64,000 bases of DNA. Origin: Rhodobacteraceae bacterium M382 (GTDB lineage Bacteria > Pseudomonadota > Alphaproteobacteria > Rhodobacterales > Rhodobacteraceae). Both the position numbers and the translations under genes were made by a program. Shown here piece by piece: positions 1 to 8,934 of this stretch. Position 1 is the first letter of the stretch; each line of letters starts with the position of its first letter. A model generated the notes under the pieces. That model saw only the letters and a program-made list of their open reading frames with translations, was not told the DNA's origin and did no database searches. The DNA is taken from positions 936,501 to 1,000,500 of the forward strand of contig CP081098.1 of the NCBI GenBank assembly GCA_025141015.1. Reading direction: 5' to 3'.

Positions 1-1182
1 GCCGCGCGTCTGTGGGGCGGCAACCTCGCATGGTTCGTGTTCTGGGGGTATCAGCTGTTCATCGTGCTGGCGGCAACCGGCTATCTGCTGGGTGGAACCC
101 AGTCCAAGGAATACGCAGAACCCGAATGGTATGTTGACCTGTGGTTGACTGTTGTCTGGGTGGCGTATCTGGCCGTGTTCCTGGGCACCGTGATCAAGCG
201 TAAGGAACCCCACATCTACGTGGCCAACTGGTTCTACCTGTCGTTCATCGTAACCGTTGCCATGTTGCACCTGGTCAACAACGCGTCCATTCCGGTCAGC
301 ATCTGGGGATCCAAATCCGTGATCCTGTGGGCTGGTGTTCAGGATGCAATGATTCAGTGGTGGTACGGTCACAACGCTGTGGGCTTCTTCCTGACTGCGG
401 GTTTCCTGGGCATGATGTACTACTTCATTCCGAAACAGGCCGAACGTCCCGTGTTCTCGTACAAGCTGTCGATCATCCACTTCTGGGCTCTGATCTTCCT
501 GTATATCTGGGCTGGCCCGCACCACCTGCACTATACCGCGTTGCCGGATTGGGCATCGACCCTGGGTATGGTGATGTCGGTTATCCTGTGGATGCCGTCG
601 TGGGGTGGCATGATCAACGGTCTGATGACTCTGTCGGGGGCCTGGGACAAGCTGCGCACCGACCCGGTTATCCGGATGATGGTGATTTCGGTTGGCTTCT
701 ACGGCATGTCCACCTTTGAAGGTCCGATGATGTCGATCCGTGCGGTGAACTCGCTGTCGCACTACACTGACTGGACCATTGGTCACGTGCACTCTGGGGC
801 GCTGGGTTGGAACGGCATGATCACCTTTGGTGCGCTGTACTATCTGGTTCCGGTCCTGTGGAAGCGCGAACGCCTGTATTCGCTCAGCCTCGTGTCCTGG
901 CACTTCTGGCTGGCCACTATCGGCATCGTTCTCTATGCCGCTTCGATGTGGGTGACCGGTATCATGGAAGGCCTGATGTGGCGCGAAGTTGACGCCAACG
1001 GCTTCCTGGTGAACTCGTTCGCTGACACCGTGGCTGCCAAGTTCCCGATGTATGTGGTCCGTGGTCTGGGTGGGGTTATGTTCCTCGCTGGTGCCGTGAT
1101 CATGTGCTACAACCTGTGGATGACTGTACGTAAGGCACCGGCCAAAGAGGCCAGCCTGTCCGTCGCAGTTCCTGCTGAATAA
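1..1182 (+). CDS. ccoN: cbb3-type cytochrome c oxidase subunit I, 5' truncated
   Basis: Catalytic subunit of the high-affinity cbb3 terminal oxidase of the inner membrane, which reduces O2 to water and pumps protons. The reading frame is open from base 1, so the N-terminal part (roughly a quarter to a third of the usual ~530 residues) lies outside the window; the first in-window GTG at 37 is not a real start. Visible are many membrane segments and the metal-ligand motifs [12 protein letters not shown] and [12 protein letters not shown], which carry the CuB and haem histidines of the family. It is followed after 14 bases by ccoO, with an AGGAGG-like Shine-Dalgarno near 1182, so ccoNOQP is one operon. 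Family assignment is certain; regulation cannot be seen because the promoter is outside. Confidence 0.97.
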   Translation, partial: AARLWGGNLAWFVFWGYQLFIVLAATGYLLGGTQSKEYAEPEWYVDLWLTVVWVAYLAVFLGTVIKRKEPHIYVANWFYLSFIVTVAMLHLVNNASIPVSIWGSKSVILWAGVQDAMIQWWYGHNAVGFFLTAGFLGMMYYFIPKQAERPVFSYKLSIIHFWALIFLYIWAGPHHLHYTALPDWASTLGMVMSVILWMPSWGGMINGLMTLSGAWDKLRTDPVIRMMVISVGFYGMSTFEGPMMSIRAVNSLSHYTDWTIGHVHSGALGWNGMITFGALYYLVPVLWKRERLYSLSLVSWHFWLATIGIVLYAASMWVTGIMEGLMWREVDANGFLVNSFADTVAAKFPMYVVRGLGGVMFLAGAVIMCYNLWMTVRKAPAKEASLSVAVPAE

Positions 1183-1196
1183 GGAGGGCCCGAGCA

Positions 1197-1925
1197 ATGG
1201 GAATTCTCGACAAACACAAGATCCTCGAGACCAACGCGACCCTCCTGCTGGTATTCAGCTTTCTGGTCGTGACCATCGGTGGCATCGTGCAAATCGCGCC
1301 GCTGTTCTATCTGGAAAACACCATCGAGAAGGTGGAGGGCATGCGCCCTTACACCCCTCTCGAAATGGCAGGTCGCGAAATCTATATTCGTGAAGGGTGC
1401 TATGTGTGCCACAGCCAGATGATCCGCCCCATGCGGGACGAGGTTGAGCGCTATGGTCACTATTCGCTGGCGGCGGAGTCGATGTACGATCACCCGTTCC
1501 AGTGGGGCTCAAAGCGGACCGGACCAGACCTGGCCCGTGTCGGTGGTCGCTATTCGGATGAATGGCATGTCGACCACCTGCGTGACCCGCAATCGGTGGT
1601 TCCGGAATCGGTGATGCCAAAATATGGCTTCCTCGAAGACAAGAAGATCGATGGTAAGTATATGGGTGACTTGATGGCGACCAATGCCATGCTTGGCACA
1701 CCGTATTCGGACGAGATGATCGAAAATGCCATGGCAGACTTTGCTGCACAGGCCGATCCGGACAGCGATTACGATGGTCTGTTGGAGCGGTATGGCGACA
1801 ACGTCAATGTGCGCAACTTTGATGGTCAACCTGAACTGACCGAAGCTGATGCGCTCGTGGCTTATCTGCAAATGATGGGGACTTTGGTTGACTTCTCGAC
1901 CTTTACCCCGGTCGCAAGCCGTTAA
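1197..1925 (+). CDS. ccoO: cbb3-type cytochrome c oxidase subunit II
   Basis: Membrane-anchored mono-haem cytochrome c subunit that passes electrons from CcoP to CcoN on the periplasmic side. The 242-residue product has one N-terminal membrane segment (about residues 14-38) and a single CxxCH haem site, C68-C71-H72, in the sequence GCYVCHS. Length is normal for the family. The ATG at 1197 follows a clear GGAGG sequence 14 bases after ccoN. It is second in the ccoNOQP operon. Confidence 0.97.
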   Translation: MGILDKHKILETNATLLLVFSFLVVTIGGIVQIAPLFYLENTIEKVEGMRPYTPLEMAGREIYIREGCYVCHSQMIRPMRDEVERYGHYSLAAESMYDHPFQWGSKRTGPDLARVGGRYSDEWHVDHLRDPQSVVPESVMPKYGFLEDKKIDGKYMGDLMATNAMLGTPYSDEMIENAMADFAAQADPDSDYDGLLERYGDNVNVRNFDGQPELTEADALVAYLQMMGTLVDFSTFTPVASR

Positions 1926-1936
1926 GGGAGGGTCAA

Positions 1937-2122
1937 ATGGAAATTTACACTCTCCTGCGGCAATTTGCAGACAGCTGGATGCTGTTGGTATTGTTCCTGT
2001 TCTTTATTGGTGTCGTGGTCTGGGCGTTTCGCCCAGGCAGCACCAAGGTCTACAAAGACACGGCCAATATCCCGTTCCGGCATGACGACAAACCCGCCAC
2101 ATCCGAGGAGGCGAGGACATGA
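1937..2122 (+). CDS. ccoQ: cbb3-type oxidase small subunit CcoQ/FixQ
   Basis: A 61-residue single-span membrane protein that stabilises the cbb3 complex. It has one hydrophobic helix (about residues 13-31, ending [10 protein letters not shown]) followed by a short charged cytoplasmic tail, the normal CcoQ layout. An AAGGGAGG Shine-Dalgarno precedes the ATG. The stop codon overlaps the ccoP start by four bases (ATGA), indicating translational coupling. Confidence 0.93.
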   Translation: MEIYTLLRQFADSWMLLVLFLFFIGVVVWAFRPGSTKVYKDTANIPFRHDDKPATSEEART

Positions 2123-2988
2123 GCAAAAAATCGAAAAAGTTCGATGGTGATCCGAATACCACCGGTCACAGCTGGGATGGTATCGAAGAATTCGATAACC
2201 CCATGCCGCGTTGGTGGCTTTGGACTTTCTATCTCTGCATTATCTGGGGCATTGGTTATACGATTGCCTATCCGGCCTGGCCGATGATCAATTCGGCCAC
2301 TGCCGGTGTGTTGGGCTGGTCGACTCGTGCGAATGTTGCGGCTGATATCGCAGCCGTTGACGAAGCCAACGCTCCGATCAATGCCAAGCTGGAAGCGGCA
2401 GAATTGACCGCGATTTCGGGCAATACCGAGCTGAACACATACGCCGCGTCTGCCGGTTCTGCTGTGTTCAAGACTTGGTGTGCCCAGTGTCACGGATCCG
2501 GTGCTGCCGGTGCCAAGGGATATCCTAACCTGTTGGACGACAGCTGGCTGTGGGGCGGTGACATCGAAGCCATCCACGGCACGATCACCCATGGGATCCG
2601 GAATGAAGAAAGCGACGATGCGCGCTATTCCGAAATGCCTGCTTTTGGACGTGATGAGCTGTTGGAAAAGGACGAAATCGACCAGGTCGTGAACTTTGTC
2701 ATGTCGCTGTCAGGTGATCCAATGGATGCATCCAAGGTCGACGCCGGCAAGGTCGTGTTCGAAGACAATTGTTCGTCGTGCCACGCCGAAGACGGCACTG
2801 GTGACCAGTCTCAGGGTGCGCCGAACCTTGCGGATGCGTTGTGGCTCTATGGTGGGGACTATGAAACCATCAGCGAGACCGTCAACAACAGCCGCTATGG
2901 TGTTATGCCAGCTTGGAATACACGTCTGACAGAAGCGGAAATCCGCGCTGTGTCGGTCTATGTTCACCAGCTGGGCGGCGGACAGTAA
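2119..2988 (+). CDS. ccoP: cbb3-type cytochrome c oxidase subunit III, di-haem
   Basis: Di-haem cytochrome c subunit that receives electrons from soluble or membrane cytochromes c. The 289-residue protein has an N-terminal membrane segment (about 33-57) and two periplasmic cytochrome c domains with CxxCH sites at C121-H125 (CAQCH) and C218-H222 (CSSCH), each followed by its Met-ligand region. Start overlaps ccoQ by four bases. It closes the operon; a strong intrinsic terminator begins 23 bases after the stop. Confidence 0.97.
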   Translation: MSKKSKKFDGDPNTTGHSWDGIEEFDNPMPRWWLWTFYLCIIWGIGYTIAYPAWPMINSATAGVLGWSTRANVAADIAAVDEANAPINAKLEAAELTAISGNTELNTYAASAGSAVFKTWCAQCHGSGAAGAKGYPNLLDDSWLWGGDIEAIHGTITHGIRNEESDDARYSEMPAFGRDELLEKDEIDQVVNFVMSLSGDPMDASKVDAGKVVFEDNCSSCHAEDGTGDQSQGAPNLADALWLYGGDYETISETVNNSRYGVMPAWNTRLTEAEIRAVSVYVHQLGGGQ

Positions 2989-3010
2989 GCCAGGTTCAAG
3001 AATTGAAGCG

Positions 3011-3039
3011 AAGGGGCCGTGTTCTGCGGCCCCTTTTTT
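3011..3039 (+). terminator. Rho-independent terminator of ccoNOQP
   Basis: Perfect 7-bp stem GGGGCCG / CGGCCCC with a 7-base loop, followed by six T residues at 3034-3039. Its place directly after ccoP separates ccoNOQP from ccoGHIS transcriptionally. Confidence 0.9.
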
Positions 3040-4022
3040 GTGTTTGGGTGCGTGTTCAAGAAACTTCGAACTTTCTGGCGGCCACAAACTGAACGCCCGG
3101 CCGCCGCGTGAGCCCAGTGAACCATTCGGCACAGTGAACTGACCATGCTGCCGACTTTGATTTGGTGCCTCAAAGCGTCTTGAAACGCCTTGGACCTTGG
3201 GTCTGTTGCACACGTGCCAAACCTGCGACGGGATTTCAGTTTTATCTTCGGCGAGGGTCAAAAAAGTCAGGAGTTTGATCTTGGTCAAACACGGCCCGCC
3301 CAAAAGGTGATTGTGTAGCGGTGTGGCAGGTTCCGGTTCGGATGGTCCCCCCCAAACGGGCCGGTATGTGTCAAAGAAATCCTGTGTTGATCCTTCGGGG
3401 TTTTCACGAGGAGCAGGCGTCGGTTTTTCGATCTGTTCGCGCGTTTCCTGGAAAACCGACGCCCATTTTCTCCTTCGGTTCCGCCCTTGGCGGTCCGATC
3501 ACTTGAATCAGAATCTCTGAGTGTTCCTCGCCGTTCTGGGCATGAGCATGTTCGGTTGTCTGGCTATTGACCCCTGTACCCAATCAGATCCATGTCCCAA
3601 TTCTTGGACTGGGAGATGCTGTCAGCGTCGGTCACACAATTTTCCAACTGTGTCTGAACCCACCGCTGACCAGATTAATTCCGGGGTCTTTCTTGCAAAA
3701 AGACGGTTTTGATCCGATGCCTCCAACGGTGACGTCTCGTCGAAGTCGTGCTCCAATGGTCAGGGGCCCATCTGAAAAGATTCTATGTGTCGCGCCCTGG
3801 CGCAGAACGTTTCCCACATCGTTCAAAGGGCGTTCCAGGTTGCCTTTGAAATGAGTGTCCGCCATGCCGCCAGGGTCCCCGAAATTTCTGAAATCAATGC
3901 ATTAATTTTCCGCGACGCAAAAATTCTCGCGCAATTGCGGGGTCATTGGGAACCTTCTTGGACTGGATGTTTTGATCAACGCTGATATGAATTGGATAAA
4001 ACGTGCTTCCTAGATACGCTTT
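3040..4022. other. Gene-poor gap between ccoNOQP and ccoGHIS
   Basis: About one kilobase in which I recognise no gene. Open frames here are short (under 100 codons), lack good Shine-Dalgarno sequences and resemble no family I know. The only interpretable element is a near-consensus FNR-type dyad at 3275-3288. The stretch may be the scar of a lost gene or hold an unrecognised small RNA; neither is shown. Confidence 0.5.
3275..3288. promoter_or_regulatory. Possible FnrL box inside the cco gap
   Basis: TTGATcttgGTCAA differs at one position from the FNR/FixK consensus TTGAT-N4-ATCAA. No gene starts within several hundred bases on the + strand, and the cco operon ends just upstream, so if functional it would serve an unannotated transcript or be a relic. 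Confidence 0.35.
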
Positions 4023-4036
4023 TTGACCCATATCAA
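4023..4036. promoter_or_regulatory. FnrL/FixK-type box upstream of ccoG
   Basis: TTGACccatATCAA matches the FNR half-sites with one substitution. It lies 62 bases before the preferred ccoG start, a suitable distance for an activator site. Oxygen control of ccoGHIS by FnrL is established in related Rhodobacteraceae, so this assignment is inference from motif plus context. Confidence 0.65.
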
Positions 4037-4098
4037 AGTTTGAAGCCCGCCCATCTGTGACAACCCGCGGGAGTGAGCCACTAACCCGGAGTGATTCC

Positions 4099-5529
4099 GT
4101 GAGCGATTCCAATCCAGCCCCCAGCCTTTATGCCGCCAGGGAGCCTGTCTTCCCAAAACGTGTGTCAGGGAAATTCCGCAACCTAAAATGGATCATCATG
4201 GCGGTGACGTTGGGGATTTATTACCTGACGCCATGGATCCGCTGGGACAGGGGGCCTTCCCTGCCGGATCAGGCGGTGCTGCTGGACTTGGCCAACCGCC
4301 GGTTTTACTTCTTCTGGATTGAGATCTGGCCCCATGAATTCTACTTCGTGGCTGGCCTGCTGATCATGGCCGGTCTGGGGCTGTTCCTGTTTACGTCGGC
4401 TTTGGGTCGGGTGTGGTGTGGATATGCGTGTCCCCAAACAGTGTGGACCGATCTATATATTCTTGTGGAACGATGGGTCGAAGGCGATCGAAACGCCCGT
4501 TTGCGTCTGCATCGTCAGAAGAAATGGGATTTTCGCAAATTTCGTCTGCGGGCAACCAAAACAATCCTGTGGCTGCTGATCGGTCTGGCAACCGGCGGGG
4601 CCTGGGTGTTCTATTTTGCCGACGCGCCGACGTTGTTGGTGGATCTGGTGACTCTGAACGCCCACCCCATCGCCTATACGACGATGGCGGTGCTGACTGG
4701 CACAACCTTCTTTTTCGGTGGCTATGCGCGGGAACAGATCTGTATCTATGCCTGTCCCTGGCCGCGTATTCAGGCCGCAATGATGGACGAAGACACATTG
4801 GTGGTCGGTTATCGCGACTGGCGCGGTGAACCACGCAAAGCGTCCGAAGAGGTCAAGGCTGGTGAACCGCAGGGTGACTGCATCAATTGTATGGCTTGTG
4901 TGAACGTCTGTCCTGTCGGCATTGATATTCGTGACGGGCAACAGCTGGAATGTATCACCTGTGCGCTGTGCATCGATGCCTGTGACGACATCATGGAAAA
5001 GATCGGCAAGCCGCGTGGTCTGATCGACTATATGGCAGTCAGTGACGAAACCAATGAGCGTGCAGGCAAACAACCGGTCGATGTCTGGAAGCACATCCTG
5101 CGGCCACGTACCATGCTGTATACCGGATTGTGGACATTGGTCGGTGTGGGCTTGGTCTTTGCGTTGTTCATCCGTTCTGATATCGACTTGACCGTCGCCC
5201 CGGTACGTAACCCGACCTATGTAACGCTGTCTGATGGGTCGATCCGTAACACCTATGACGTGCGACTGCGGAACAAACATGGCGAAGCTCGCCCGTTCAA
5301 ACTGTCGCTCAAAGGGGACCCGACGATGCGGGTTCAGATCGAAGGGACACCTTATGACTCGGTGAGCGTGCCTGCTGACACGGCCCTGTTTCAGCGGGTA
5401 TATATCGTAACACCCAAAGGTGCGGCGGCATCCAATGCCAAGGCTACGGATGTGCGGATCTGGGTCGAAGATCTGACCAATGGCGAACGCGCCCACAAGG
5501 ACACGACATTCAATGGCAGGGGGAACTGA
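4099..5529 (+). CDS. ccoG: cytochrome c oxidase accessory protein CcoG (RdxA/FixG)
   Basis: Membrane iron-sulfur/copper protein needed for cbb3 oxidase biogenesis, proposed to reduce copper for CuB delivery. The 476-residue product has N-terminal membrane segments, a polyferredoxin region with two Cys clusters (CINCMACVNVCP and CITCALCIDAC), a further membrane helix and a C-terminal Ig-like periplasmic domain. I prefer the GTG at 4099 (protein begins VSDSNPAPSLY) because CGGAG lies eight bases upstream; an in-frame GTG at 4057 would add 14 residues. It is three bases from ccoH and heads ccoGHIS. Confidence 0.95.
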   Translation: MSDSNPAPSLYAAREPVFPKRVSGKFRNLKWIIMAVTLGIYYLTPWIRWDRGPSLPDQAVLLDLANRRFYFFWIEIWPHEFYFVAGLLIMAGLGLFLFTSALGRVWCGYACPQTVWTDLYILVERWVEGDRNARLRLHRQKKWDFRKFRLRATKTILWLLIGLATGGAWVFYFADAPTLLVDLVTLNAHPIAYTTMAVLTGTTFFFGGYAREQICIYACPWPRIQAAMMDEDTLVVGYRDWRGEPRKASEEVKAGEPQGDCINCMACVNVCPVGIDIRDGQQLECITCALCIDACDDIMEKIGKPRGLIDYMAVSDETNERAGKQPVDVWKHILRPRTMLYTGLWTLVGVGLVFALFIRSDIDLTVAPVRNPTYVTLSDGSIRNTYDVRLRNKHGEARPFKLSLKGDPTMRVQIEGTPYDSVSVPADTALFQRVYIVTPKGAAASNAKATDVRIWVEDLTNGERAHKDTTFNGRGN

Positions 5530-5532
5530 GCC

Positions 5533-6003
5533 ATGACAAATGACAAACCCGAGCGCCAATTCACTGGTCGCCATGCTTTGATGGTGTTCGGAGGCGCATT
5601 TGCCGTGATCATCGGCGTCAACATCGCACTGGCGGTCAGTGCGGTCAAAACCTTTCCCGGCCTCGAAGTCAAAAGCTCTTATGTGGCAGGGCAGGAGTTT
5701 AATTCCCGCCGCTCGGCGCAAGAGGCCCTGGGCTGGTCGGTGCTTGCGTCATCCGGTGGCGGTTTGGTCGTTTTGGAAATAACCGATGAAAACGGCCATC
5801 CGGTTGAGGTTGCATCCCTGGATGCGACCCTGGGCCGGGCAACGCAGATCAAAGATGACATGCGTCCCGATTTCAAATTTGACGGATCAGCCTATGTGGC
5901 CCCCGCCGAGCTGGCACCCGGCAACTGGAACATCCGGATGAAAGCGACCGCTAACGATGGGACCGAATTTACCCAACGTGTTGTCCTGTATGTAAAGGGC
6001 TGA
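5533..6003 (+). CDS. ccoH: FixH/CcoH family cbb3 oxidase assembly protein
   Basis: Small membrane protein that assists maturation or stability of cbb3 oxidase. The 156-residue product starts with a cytoplasmic stretch and one membrane helix (about residues 12-34), followed by a periplasmic domain typical of FixH. It sits three bases after ccoG and six bases before the ccoI ATG, in the canonical G-H-I-S order, so function follows from family and context. Confidence 0.92.
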   Translation: MTNDKPERQFTGRHALMVFGGAFAVIIGVNIALAVSAVKTFPGLEVKSSYVAGQEFNSRRSAQEALGWSVLASSGGGLVVLEITDENGHPVEVASLDATLGRATQIKDDMRPDFKFDGSAYVAPAELAPGNWNIRMKATANDGTEFTQRVVLYVKG

Positions 6004-6009
6004 TTGCGC

Positions 6010-8187
6010 ATGACCGCCCAACTCCGTCCCTCTGTTGCAGTCTGTCCCGGATGCGTGGCTGGCCCCGACGGTCCAGTACAAGACGCGCCGAAAGAGGCGC
6101 GCATCGCACTGTCTCTGCCAAGCATCCATTGCCAGGCCTGCATTTCGGCGGTGGAGCGGGGGTTGAGCGCGACGCCGGGTGTGCATTCGGCGCGGGTGAA
6201 TCTGACATTGAAACGCGCCATGATCGAGGCCGACCCGGAGGTGCGGGCGGTTGACCTGATTCCGGTGGTCGAAGGGTTGGGGTATGAAGCGCATGAACTG
6301 GACGCCACTGCGCTGAGCGCGACACAGAATGACAAGGCGGGCCGTGATCTGCTGATGCGTTTGGCGGTTGCAGGATTTGCGTCGATGAACGTTATGTTGC
6401 TGTCGGTGTCGGTCTGGTCCGGTGCGACGGATGCCACGCGGGACATGTTCCATTGGATTTCCGCCGCGATTGCCCTGCCTGCCATCGCCTTTTCTGCGCA
6501 GCCGTTTTTCGTGAATGCCTGGTCGGCCCTGCGCGTGCGACGTCTGAACATGGATGTGCCGATTGTTCTGGCCATCGTTCTGGCGCTGACCACGTCGCTG
6601 TGGGAAACGTCGCTATCTGGGGAACATGCGTATTTTGATGCTGCGCTGACTTTGACTTTCTTTTTGCTGGCCGGGCGTTATTTGGACTACCGCACCCGTG
6701 CAGTGGCGCGATCGGCAGCCGAAGAGCTGACCGCATTGGAAGTGCCCCGAGCGATCCGGGTGATAGATGGCGATGCGTACGAAGTGCCGGTCGCGGGTCT
6801 TGCCATTGGGGATCTTGTTCTGGTGCGACCGGGTGGTCGCATGCCGGTGGATGGAGAGATTGTTGAGGGTCAGTCCGAGTTGGATCGCTCGCTGTTGACC
6901 GGCGAAACATTACCGGTCTTTGCTGCGCCGGGCACGTGTGTGTCCGCGGGCGAAGTGAATCTCACAGGCCCGCTGATCATTCGCGCGACCGCTGTGGGCG
7001 AAGATACATCGCTGCATCGCATGGCGGATCTGGTTGCCATCGCAGAATCCGGGCGGTCTCGGTATACTTCTTTGGCGGATTCTGCAGCCAAGCTGTATGC
7101 GCCGGGTGTTCACATTCTGTCGGCGCTCAGCTTTTTGGGCTGGCTGGCCTATTCCGGAGACATGCGCACTGCGCTGAACATTGCGGCTGCAGTTTTGATC
7201 ATCACCTGTCCTTGTGCGCTGGGGCTGGCGGTGCCTGCGGTCACCACCGCTGCGTCAGGGAGATTGTTCAAAAAAGGCATGCTGATCAAACACCCCACAG
7301 CTTTGGAACGCCTGGCCGAAGTAGACACTGTGGTGTTCGACAAGACCGGAACATTGACTGCTGGGACCCCCGAAGTGACGAATCTGGGTGATCATGACCG
7401 GGGAGATCTGCAAATTGCCCTGGCCCTGGCCGAGGCATCTTCCCATCCGTTGTCCCTGTCCTTGGTCCGGGCGGCCCGCGACGCAGGGATCAAGCCGGCG
7501 AAGCTGGCGGATGTGACCGAAGTTCCCGGATTTGGAACCGAGGCGACATACCGGGGAAATCGGGTGCGTCTGGGGCGGGCTGCCTGGGTCGGCGCACAGC
7601 AAGGCAGTCAGACGGCGGCCTGGTTGGATACGGGGGCAGGGGACCCTGTTGGGTTCCTGTTCGTCGATGCCCTGCGACCCGGAGCCGAAGACGCGGTCAA
7701 GATGCTGCGTGCGTCGGGCAAGGATGTGCTGTTGATATCCGGCGACACCACCGGAGCGGTCGAGGATCTGGCGCAGAGATTGGGACTATCCAAATGGGTG
7801 GCCGAGGCGCTGCCTCAGGACAAGGTACAGAGGGTTCAGGCGCTGACAGACGACGGGTGCAAGGTGTTGATGGTTGGGGATGGGTTGAATGACACTGCGG
7901 CGCTTGCGGCGGCCCATGTGTCGATCTCGCCGGCTTCGGCGTTGGATGCGGCCCGGGTGGCTTCGGATATTGTGCTGCTGGGACAGGATTTGGCTCCAAT
8001 AGCCGATGCGGTTGATACAGCGCAAAAGGCGACGCGTCGCATTCGGGAGAACTTTCGAATTGCAACAGTCTATAATCTGATCGCCGTGCCCTTGGCTGTT
8101 GTCGGTTTGGCAACGCCGCTGATCGCGGCCTTGGCCATGTCCAGTTCCTCTATTACAGTGTCGCTGAACGCGTTGCGGCTGAGGTGA
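6010..8187 (+). CDS. ccoI: copper-translocating P-type ATPase CcoI/FixI
   Basis: P1B-type ATPase that moves copper for the CuB centre of cbb3 oxidase. The 725-residue protein has an N-terminal Cys-containing region, a heavy-metal-binding domain with CxxC (IHCQACIS, about residues 38-45), the ion-site motif CPCAL, the phosphorylation motif DKTGTLT and the hinge GDGLNDT, with the usual eight membrane segments. I take the ATG at 6010; a TTG two codons earlier also exists. It is co-transcribed with ccoH and ccoS; position in the cluster separates it from CopA-type exporters. Confidence 0.95.
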   Translation: MTAQLRPSVAVCPGCVAGPDGPVQDAPKEARIALSLPSIHCQACISAVERGLSATPGVHSARVNLTLKRAMIEADPEVRAVDLIPVVEGLGYEAHELDATALSATQNDKAGRDLLMRLAVAGFASMNVMLLSVSVWSGATDATRDMFHWISAAIALPAIAFSAQPFFVNAWSALRVRRLNMDVPIVLAIVLALTTSLWETSLSGEHAYFDAALTLTFFLLAGRYLDYRTRAVARSAAEELTALEVPRAIRVIDGDAYEVPVAGLAIGDLVLVRPGGRMPVDGEIVEGQSELDRSLLTGETLPVFAAPGTCVSAGEVNLTGPLIIRATAVGEDTSLHRMADLVAIAESGRSRYTSLADSAAKLYAPGVHILSALSFLGWLAYSGDMRTALNIAAAVLIITCPCALGLAVPAVTTAASGRLFKKGMLIKHPTALERLAEVDTVVFDKTGTLTAGTPEVTNLGDHDRGDLQIALALAEASSHPLSLSLVRAARDAGIKPAKLADVTEVPGFGTEATYRGNRVRLGRAAWVGAQQGSQTAAWLDTGAGDPVGFLFVDALRPGAEDAVKMLRASGKDVLLISGDTTGAVEDLAQRLGLSKWVAEALPQDKVQRVQALTDDGCKVLMVGDGLNDTAALAAAHVSISPASALDAARVASDIVLLGQDLAPIADAVDTAQKATRRIRENFRIATVYNLIAVPLAVVGLATPLIAALAMSSSSITVSLNALRLR

Positions 8188-8193
8188 AGTGCC

Positions 8194-8352
8194 ATGGAAG
8201 TATTGTCTTACTTGATTCCGATTTCCCTGATCCTCGGTTCGATCGGTTTGGCAGGGTTCGTCTATACCGTGCGGTCCAACCAATACGATGATCCCGAAGG
8301 CGATGCACGGCGCATTCTCAGTGATGATTGGGACGACCATCCCAAGCCTTGA
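8194..8352 (+). CDS. ccoS: cbb3-type oxidase assembly protein CcoS/FixS
   Basis: A 52-residue single-span protein (MEVLSYLIPISL...) required for haem and copper insertion into CcoN. It has an N-terminal membrane helix (residues 5-25) and an acidic cytoplasmic tail (YDDPEGDARRIL), the FixS hallmark. It begins six bases after ccoI. Its last 35 bases overlap the 3' end of the convergent RAYT gene, which reads antisense through the end of ccoS. Confidence 0.9.
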   Translation: MEVLSYLIPISLILGSIGLAGFVYTVRSNQYDDPEGDARRILSDDWDDHPKP

Positions 8353-8854
8353 GCTCGTGGGGCGAGGGAACGGTGCGTGCAAGCACACACCCTACAGCCT
8401 GGCGATGGAAGGAACTGTAGGGCCAGTCGGCGGGGTGATCGCACAGGCCGCGCCGGGTTGGGAGAGTACGACAGATTTCCATATGGGTGCGATAGTCGGA
8501 TTGGGAGGCAATATGGTGTTCCCAATACCGACGCTGCCAGATTCCGCGTTCACGACGCGCTAGCTGGCTGGCCGTTCGCGGGGCACGCGGGAGCCCGCGT
8601 GAAAAGCGTGATTTGATTTGTCGCCATCGGGTTGGATAATCAAAATCCCCTTCCGGCAACGTCCATATCGCATGCATCTGGTCAGGAAGTACGACCCAGG
8701 CGTCGACATGAAACGGCCGTGTCCTGCGCGTGAGCCCCACGGCCGAGCGCAGTTGATCGATTTCATCCGTCAACAAGGTTGATTGGGGGTCCTGCAGACA
8801 GACTTCGAAATAGATGGTTGCGCCTGGGCGACGTGGTCTGAGATAATTGGGCAT
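8318..8854 (-). CDS. REP-associated tyrosine transposase (RAYT), probably inactive
   Basis: Y1/HUH-family protein of the RAYT group, domesticated relatives of IS200/IS605 transposases that act on REP hairpins. The start at 8854 gives MPNYLRPRRPGATIYF, the typical RAYT beginning; conserved blocks IKSRFSRGLP, GIWQRRYWEHHI and DWPYSSFHR follow. The HUH site, expected as PDHMH, reads PDQMH, and the catalytic-Tyr helix expected as Y-C/I-x-x-NPVKHG reads ICRTLPTRRG, so one metal-binding His and the nucleophilic Tyr both appear lost. The C-terminus (VGCVLARTV...) is encoded by the left REP and runs 35 bases into ccoS. Alignment is from memory of the family, so the loss is a strong inference rather than proof. 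Confidence 0.85.
   Translation of the reverse strand: MPNYLRPRRPGATIYFEVCLQDPQSTLLTDEIDQLRSAVGLTRRTRPFHVDAWVVLPDQMHAIWTLPEGDFDYPTRWRQIKSRFSRGLPRAPRTASQLARRERGIWQRRYWEHHIASQSDYRTHMEICRTLPTRRGLCDHPADWPYSSFHRQAVGCVLARTVPSPHELKAWDGRPNHH
8372..8395 (-). repeat. REP element A (left of RAYT)
   Basis: Imperfect palindrome GGTGCGTGC-AA-GCACaCACC followed by CTAC; on the minus strand this is the classic GTAG tetranucleotide plus hairpin of RAYT-associated REPs. It differs by one base from the copy at 27276. It lies inside the 3' end of the RAYT frame. Confidence 0.85.
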
Positions 8855-8898
8855 GACACCAATGTTGGCGACCATGGTTAAGATATAGTGAAGGGCGT

Positions 8899-8922
8899 GT
8901 AGGGTGCTTGCTGGCACGCACC
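8899..8922 (+). repeat. REP element B (right of RAYT)
   Basis: Starts GTAGGGTGCTTGC on the + strand and is the inverted counterpart of element A, differing at two positions from the 27276 copy. It lies between the RAYT start and the dac stop codon, so the RAYT gene is bracketed by an inverted REP pair. Confidence 0.8.
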
Positions 8923-8934
8923 TTTGCTTTCAGG

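Noticed and set aside
3567-3854. 95-codon and opposing 77-codon frames in the cco gap
   Set aside because: No Shine-Dalgarno, no recognisable family and atypical composition; not reported as genes, though the gap itself is listed.
4453-5721. 422-codon open frame on the minus strand
   Set aside because: Antisense to ccoG and ccoH, both of which are unmistakable.
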